Assembly: GCA_016285885.1 (NCBI GenBank) | Contig: JAEERP010000003.1 | Coordinates: 1 to 64,000 of the forward strand | Reading direction: 5' to 3' | Length of the DNA: 64,000 bases | DNA from: Paludibacteraceae bacterium | Lineage (GTDB): Bacteria; Bacteroidota; Bacteroidia; Bacteroidales; Paludibacteraceae | Shown here: one piece after another, positions 61,089 through 64,000 of the stretch | Layout of the letters: each line of letters opens with the position of its first letter | How positions within the stretch are numbered: position 1 is the first letter of the stretch | Program-made: the position numbers and the translations under genes | The notes under the pieces: model-generated | What the model was told of the DNA's origin: nothing | The model's database searches: none | The model's input: the letters and a program-made list of their open reading frames with translations, nothing else

Positions 61089-64000
61089 ATGGATATAAAG
61101 AAATTACTCATTTTAGTCTCTTTGGTTTGCGCTTGTTTTCATGTACAAGCAGACAATGAAGTAAATTACATCGAACAATTTGGTCGACCGAAATTAGTGG
61201 GCAACCAACTCTCCGACGAGAACGGGGATCCTATCCAACTGAAAGGATTCACCGCCTACAGCCCCGATTACGACAACTGCCTGAAGTCCAAAGAGGACCT
61301 CGTCAATCTGCGGGAAATGGGCGTGAACTGCGTACGTATCGCCCGCCAAATCTCCGGAGAGGAGATAATCAGCGACGAGCAGGTTAAGCAATGGATGGAA
61401 TGGACCTACGAGGCGGGCATGTACTGCATCATCGACTGGAACTTCATGGATAAGTTCAACAAGAAAAAGGGCGGCAGCGGCGAACCGAACGACTACATCG
61501 AAGAAGCCACTGAATTCTTCCAAATGGTGGCGCAGGAAGTGGCTGACAAGCAATACAAACACGTCATCTACGAGATATGCAACGAGCCTTCCCAAGTGAG
61601 CTGGACAACCATCAAAAAATATGCGGAAGCGATCATCGGCACCATCACTGGCATAGACACGAAAAAACCAATCATCATCGTAGGTACCCCGAACTGGTGC
61701 CAGAACATCTACTCTCAAGTGGCTACAAGCGATAACAAGATCACCACGAACAAGGCGGGCATTATGTACGCATTCCATTTCTACGCTGGAGAGAATAACC
61801 ACATCAGTCTTGAATCCGCGGAATTCCTCCTTGCGACGAGGTATCTACCCATATTCGCAACCGAATGGAGTCTCGGCAGAGTACCTGAACTTGCCACTGC
61901 GGCAAACAATACTATCAACACCCAAAGCGGTGCTAAATTCATGAACCACTGCTTAGGGGCGGATGGCAGCAACCAAATCGTCAGCTGGATATACAACTCC
62001 TACGGTAGCGGAGGAAACGGAGCCGCTATGTTCAAAGAGGAGTGTGGCGGGGATTTGACAGAGGCCGGAGAATATATCGACAAGTCATTTAGGGGAACCT
62101 GCTGCTCTGAACAATACTACGTGAAGAAATGGGGCCGCCTGCAACTGGTGGGCAACCAGCTCTCCGACGAGAATGGCAACCCAATCCAATTGAAGGGTTT
62201 CAGCGCCTTCAGCCCCGATTACGACAACTGCCTGAAGTCCAAAGAGGACCTCGACCAAATGAGAGCCTGGGGAATGAACTGCGTGCGCATCTCCAAGGTA
62301 CTCACGGAAAACGGCATCAGCAATGAAGAGGTCAAGAAATGGATGAGCCTGACCCGAGAGGCGGGCATGTACTGCATCATCGACTGGCACATCCTCGAAG
62401 AGGTCAACGGCAGCGGCAACCCGAACGACTACATCGAAGAGGCCTCCGCGTTCTTCCGCATGGTGGCCCAGGAGGTCGCCGAAAAGGAGTACAAGCACAT
62501 CATCTACGAACTGTGTAACGAGCCTTCTGGAGTGGCTTGGGCAACCATCAAGAGCTATGAGGAGGCCATCATCGACCTCATCACCGGCATCGACACCCTC
62601 AAGCCTGTCATCATCGCAGGTGTGCCGAACTGGAACCAATACATCAACACCCAAGTGGCATCTTCCAACAACCTAATTGAGACTGACAAGGCACATGTGA
62701 TGTACGCCTTCCACCTATTTGCGAACGAGCCTGCCCACGTTGGGATAGAGAGCTCCGAGTTCCTTCCTGCGACCAACAGGATCCCCGTATTCGTCTCCGA
62801 ATGGAATCTCGGCAGAGTCCAAAAAAAAGAAAATGACGACTATCCTATCAACCTCAGTTTCGGAAGCACATTCCTCACCCACTGCGCCGGACTGGACGGA
62901 TGCGGTCAGCTCGTCAGCTGGATCTACAACGCTTACGGTAGCGGAGGAAACGGTGCTGGTGTCTTCACGGACGAATGCGGAACACTGTCGGCAAGTGGAC
63001 AGAGGGCTATCGAATGGGTCGCTCCAAACTGCTGCGGGCCATTAGTTACCTTCACACTCGACAACGAATCGGAAAATGAAGTCTTAAACATGGGCTACTA
63101 CGATGAAAATCCGAACAAGCAAGACGGTGAATTAGCGAGTGGCTCCGGCATCACTTACTATGATGTCAACAATACCCCTGACGAGCAACAGGATGGGGCC
63201 AACCCATCCAATTACGACGAGAAGGCAACCGTAATGTCAGTCAACCAAAGCACAGGCGAGGAACGTGAAGCCCTAGTATGTTATGCTGGACGTGAGTACT
63301 GCGACTTCCGCTCCGACGAGTGTGTGGATATCTTTACCACAAGGATTGAAGGCTCATGGTCAACAGGTCTTTATAGCCTCGATTGGATAGAACCAGGAGA
63401 ATGGTTACTCTACACCGTCAAAGTGAATAGTCCAGGATACTACAGCTTGCAGATGGCTGTGAACCCGGAAAAAGTGAAAACGATCGAATCCGCCGGATTC
63501 GATCTGTCCCTACCTCTCGAAGATTACGAGACGTTTATGGTGGATATCGACAAGTCCACCGAGACACAGGAAGTGGGTCTGGCTTGTCACAACAAAGGCG
63601 GATTCATTCCATACCTGGAAGAATTAGAGAAAGAGGCCGAAGATGAATACGACAAGGTCTGGTGCAACACGGGAGATAACTGCTCTTCTACCCACGAAAA
63701 GAAGAACTACGGTATTCTTTTCAAAAAGAAGGGAACATACATCATGCGTTTATCCTTCCCATACGGACACGCAGGTTTAGGTGGCTTACGGTTCACCTAT
63801 GCGAAGGCATGGAGAACCTCCGAGGCCAATTCCGTCAACACGAACCTGGCCTCCTCCGCCAACATCTATCCAACCATCGTGGAGAAAGGTCGTTTCACCG
63901 TCTCCGTACCGGACAAAGCGAACGTATCGATTTATAACGTGACTGGAGCCTTGGTACAAGCCGAAGAGATAGACGGCACATCCGAGATCTCCACGCAACT
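61089..64000 (+). CDS. Tandem GH5-GH5 T9SS cellulase, 3' end cut by window edge
   Basis: At least 970 residues; a start at 61083 is also possible. A signal peptide (MDIKKLLILVSLVCACFHVQA) is followed by two GH5 domains (about 25-340 and 345-655). Domain 1 has YEICNEPSQ and FATEWSLG, but the conserved DWH is DWN (IIDWNFMD). Domain 2 has a full set: IIDWHILEE, YELCNEPSG, FVSEWNLG. A Cys-rich CBM-like region follows (about 660-925) with GEWLLYTVKVNSPGYYSLQM and LGGLRFTY, like the gene at 31739. The start of a T9SS type A sorting domain (ANIYPTIVEKGRFTVSVP, ASIYN-like strand) runs off the edge. Only about 30 residues are expected to be missing. The two GH5 halves are highly similar in DNA, so the duplication is recent. 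Confidence 0.9.
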   Translation, partial: MDIKKLLILVSLVCACFHVQADNEVNYIEQFGRPKLVGNQLSDENGDPIQLKGFTAYSPDYDNCLKSKEDLVNLREMGVNCVRIARQISGEEIISDEQVKQWMEWTYEAGMYCIIDWNFMDKFNKKKGGSGEPNDYIEEATEFFQMVAQEVADKQYKHVIYEICNEPSQVSWTTIKKYAEAIIGTITGIDTKKPIIIVGTPNWCQNIYSQVATSDNKITTNKAGIMYAFHFYAGENNHISLESAEFLLATRYLPIFATEWSLGRVPELATAANNTINTQSGAKFMNHCLGADGSNQIVSWIYNSYGSGGNGAAMFKEECGGDLTEAGEYIDKSFRGTCCSEQYYVKKWGRLQLVGNQLSDENGNPIQLKGFSAFSPDYDNCLKSKEDLDQMRAWGMNCVRISKVLTENGISNEEVKKWMSLTREAGMYCIIDWHILEEVNGSGNPNDYIEEASAFFRMVAQEVAEKEYKHIIYELCNEPSGVAWATIKSYEEAIIDLITGIDTLKPVIIAGVPNWNQYINTQVASSNNLIETDKAHVMYAFHLFANEPAHVGIESSEFLPATNRIPVFVSEWNLGRVQKKENDDYPINLSFGSTFLTHCAGLDGCGQLVSWIYNAYGSGGNGAGVFTDECGTLSASGQRAIEWVAPNCCGPLVTFTLDNESENEVLNMGYYDENPNKQDGELASGSGITYYDVNNTPDEQQDGANPSNYDEKATVMSVNQSTGEEREALVCYAGREYCDFRSDECVDIFTTRIEGSWSTGLYSLDWIEPGEWLLYTVKVNSPGYYSLQMAVNPEKVKTIESAGFDLSLPLEDYETFMVDIDKSTETQEVGLACHNKGGFIPYLEELEKEAEDEYDKVWCNTGDNCSSTHEKKNYGILFKKKGTYIMRLSFPYGHAGLGGLRFTYAKAWRTSEANSVNTNLASSANIYPTIVEKGRFTVSVPDKANVSIYNVTGALVQAEEIDGTSEISTQ

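Noticed and set aside
62085-62654. Minus-strand frame of 189 codons in the right-edge GH5 gene, with a similar one at 61194-61802
   Set aside because: Shadows of the duplicated GH5 domains on the plus strand; their mutual similarity only reflects that duplication.

Overview
The window looks like chromosome of a member of the Bacteroidota, most likely a Bacteroidales bacterium with a type IX secretion system (T9SS) that degrades cellulose. The signs are upstream elements of the Bacteroidota form TAnnTTTG, almost no Shine-Dalgarno sequences, a fused DAHP synthase-chorismate mutase, T9SS type A and type B C-terminal sorting domains on large secreted proteins, and many GH5 cellulase-like genes. 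Published rumen Bacteroidales with multimodular T9SS cellulases are a plausible comparison, but the species cannot be named from the sequence.

Region 1 (1-17.7 kb) is mostly housekeeping on the minus strand. It holds tRNA-Leu and tRNA-Gly, the latter followed by decayed tandem copies of its 5' half. Next come mutS, an NtrC-like response regulator without a DNA-binding domain, a DUF3108 protein, lepB and dapB, then a MORN-like repeat protein, rpsF-rpsR-rplI, two DUF2059-like paralogues and methionine aminopeptidase. An aromatic amino-acid operon (pheA, DAHP synthase-chorismate mutase) follows. Its leader carries two successive attenuators, each with a short peptide packed with Phe and Tyr codons. 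cysS and a small lipoprotein end the region.

Region 2 (18-31.3 kb) is one gene for a 4414-residue secreted protein. It combines InlB/Listeria-Bacteroides repeats, MBG-like modules, an SprB-like repeat and a tandem 267-bp repeat array, and ends in a T9SS-like tail.

Region 3 (31.7-47.3 kb) is a cellulose-use locus on the minus strand. It encodes T9SS GH5 enzymes (one with two GH5 modules, the second lacking its acid/base Glu), a lipoprotein GH5, a GH94 cellobiose phosphorylase-like enzyme, a GH3 lipoprotein and a GPH sugar symporter with an unusual insertion. There is also a small outer-membrane barrel and a hypothetical protein. No SusC/SusD pair is present. The implied route is extracellular cleavage by T9SS enzymes, trimming at the cell envelope, import of cellodextrins and cytoplasmic phosphorolysis.

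Region 4 (47.6-61 kb) starts with a plus-strand 2318-residue Ig-like protein with a gliding-motility (CHU_C, T9SS type B) tail. Replication and repair genes follow on the minus strand (dnaN, a DEDDh exonuclease, trmN6, mutY), then ssb and fba on the plus strand. Spacers here carry GTAGAGACG...CGTCTCTAC palindromes, also seen near 15.2 kb. The window ends inside another tandem GH5-GH5 T9SS gene (61.1 kb to the edge).
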